Shown here piece by piece: positions 12,038 through 12,976 of a stretch of 12,976 bases of DNA. How positions within the stretch are numbered: the stretch's first letter is position 1; the number at the start of each line of letters is the position of its first letter. The notes below the pieces were generated by a model, which was not told the DNA's origin, searched no databases, and worked only from the letters and a program-made list of their open reading frames with translations. The DNA is from Chloroflexota bacterium (GTDB lineage Bacteria; Chloroflexota; Dehalococcoidia; Lucifugimonadales; JACPCL1): assembly GCA_016210395.1 (NCBI GenBank), contig JACQUI010000214.1, positions 1 to 12,976 on the forward strand. Direction: 5' to 3'. A program made the position numbers and the translations under genes.

Positions 12038-12976
12038 CTACACCGTCATGACCACCTTGATGGAGCTGTCCAGCTTGCGGGCGTAGGTGTCGTAGGCTTT
12101 TTGCACGTCTCCAAAGCTCATGCGGTGGGTGATGAGGTGGGAGAGGTCCAAGCGTCCCTGCTCGACCAGCTTGACGCATTGGCCTATCGCGCCGGTGGGG
12201 TCGTCGCTGCGGGAGCTGGAGATGTTCTGGACCATGATCTGCTGGTCGAACATCTTGCCCCAGTCCAGGGTCAGCTTGTCCTCCCACTGGATGCCGAAGA
12301 GGGTGACATGCCCGTACCGCTTGACCACGTAGAAGGACTGGTTGAGCGTTGCCTCTTCGCCTGCCGCCTCGACGACGATGTCGGCCATTGCGCCGCCGGT
12401 GATCTCCCCTACGGCTTCCAGGACGTTGTCCCTGCGAGCGTTGACGACGTGGGTTGCGCCCAGCTTCTTCGCCATGTCCAACCGGTAGTCCAGGAAGTCC
12501 GTCACGATGACTTGTGAAGCGCCAAGCATGGCTATGAGCGCCGTGAAGTTGAGGCCGATGGCCCCTTGCCCCAGAATTGCGACGCGCTTGCCAAGCACGT
12601 TGGGCATGCGCTGGCAGGCGTGAAGGACGGTGCCCATAGGCTGGCACATGAGCCACACAGCGGGGTCGCCACCGTCAGGTACGGGGATCATGCGGGAGGG
12701 CTTCTCCACCAGGTACTCCATCAGCCCGCCGCGGGTGGTGGGCAGCACAATGACTCGCTGGCCCTCCGTGACTGCCTTGGACCGGCTCACCTCGACGACG
12801 CCGATGCACTCGTGGCAGGGGCGGCCGAGTTCCAGCGGGTACTCCTCCTCCGGCAGCACCTTGTCATAGTGGCGCAGGTCGCTGCCGCAGATAGAGAGGC
12901 GCTCGGCGCGGATGAGCGCTTCCCCCTCGGCGGGGGTGGGTTTGTCCGCCTCCACAAAGGCGAACTGCCTGGGGCC
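12038..12976 (-). CDS. zinc-dependent alcohol dehydrogenase (MDR family), partial at N-terminus
   Basis: The frame is open to the right edge (312 residues seen); the first few residues lie beyond the window. Relative to the window edge, C30 in SICGSDLRHYD and H55-E56 in PCHECIG are the catalytic zinc ligands. GQGAIG (136-141) is the Rossmann motif, and D160 after the second strand favours NAD over NADP. The four-Cys structural-zinc lobe of classical alcohol dehydrogenases is absent: VIVLPTTRGGLMEYLV follows directly. It resembles polyol/threonine-dehydrogenase-like or BchC-like members, and the substrate cannot be predicted. An internal GTG at 12955 is not the true start, since coding similarity continues upstream (GPRQFAF). 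Hairpins follow the stop. Confidence 0.85.
   Translation of the reverse strand, partial: GPRQFAFVEADKPTPAEGEALIRAERLSICGSDLRHYDKVLPEEEYPLELGRPCHECIGVVEVSRSKAVTEGQRVIVLPTTRGGLMEYLVEKPSRMIPVPDGGDPAVWLMCQPMGTVLHACQRMPNVLGKRVAILGQGAIGLNFTALIAMLGASQVIVTDFLDYRLDMAKKLGATHVVNARRDNVLEAVGEITGGAMADIVVEAAGEEATLNQSFYVVKRYGHVTLFGIQWEDKLTLDWGKMFDQQIMVQNISSSRSDDPTGAIGQCVKLVEQGRLDLSHLITHRMSFGDVQKAYDTYARKLDSSIKVVMTV

Noticed and set aside
1..12976. CRISPR arrays, insertion sequences, tRNA or rRNA genes
   Set aside because: No regularly spaced repeats, transposase motifs, terminal inverted repeats or RNA-gene hallmarks were seen.

Overview
The window looks like a chromosomal stretch from a GC-rich bacterium. 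A member of the Chloroflexota (Dehalococcoidia-like) is my best guess. The guess rests on the mix of families: a stand-alone recF with no dnaA/dnaN/gyrB beside it, a SARP/BTAD regulator, a DUF1059-like micro-protein, DUF6232 and DUF1003 proteins, and membrane-anchored secreted proteins carrying C-terminal RRR motifs. No rRNA or tRNA is present to confirm it.

Layout. (1) Positions 1-3440: a leftward operon of three exported or membrane-anchored proteins (2888-3262, 1214-2878 and <1-1185). The middle one carries a Vgb-like beta-propeller, and a promoter lies at 3412-3439. (2) 3478-3648: a rightward remnant of the C-terminus of a metallo-beta-lactamase-fold hydrolase. (3) 3709-6181: a leftward, visibly more A/T-rich two-gene cassette of a DndB-like DGQHR protein followed by an SPPY-type DNA methyltransferase. 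It is a candidate DNA-modification or defence island. (4) 6200-6590: an intergenic region with a putative rightward RNA of about 112 nt that ends in a strong intrinsic terminator. It is followed by a pyrimidine tract (G-quadruplex-forming on the minus strand) directly before recF. (5) 6590-7738: recF. (6) 7755-8745: a leftward SARP-family regulator and a divergent 49-residue DUF1059-like gene, with a perfect 11-bp tandem repeat between them. (7) 8769-10240: a leftward run of Phd/YefM antitoxin, RelE/ParE toxin, VOC protein and DUF6232 membrane protein, bounded by a terminator shared with the DUF1059-like gene. (8) 10342-12976: a leftward hotdog thioesterase, a DUF1003 membrane protein and a partial zinc alcohol dehydrogenase followed by three hairpins.

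How the genes work together. The three anchored proteins share an N-terminal anchor, a Ser/Thr/Pro-rich spacer and in two cases a hydrophobic segment ending in RRR, so they probably form one envelope-associated unit. The DGQHR and methyltransferase genes sit 58-88 bp apart on one strand and probably act together on DNA. The toxin-antitoxin genes are almost fused to the VOC and DUF6232 genes (gaps of 3 and 8 bp and an overlap of 4 bp), which suggests co-transcription. The most intriguing points are the DGQHR/methyltransferase pair next to a candidate small RNA, the multi-run G-quadruplex motif at the recF start, and the SARP-spaced 11-bp repeat.
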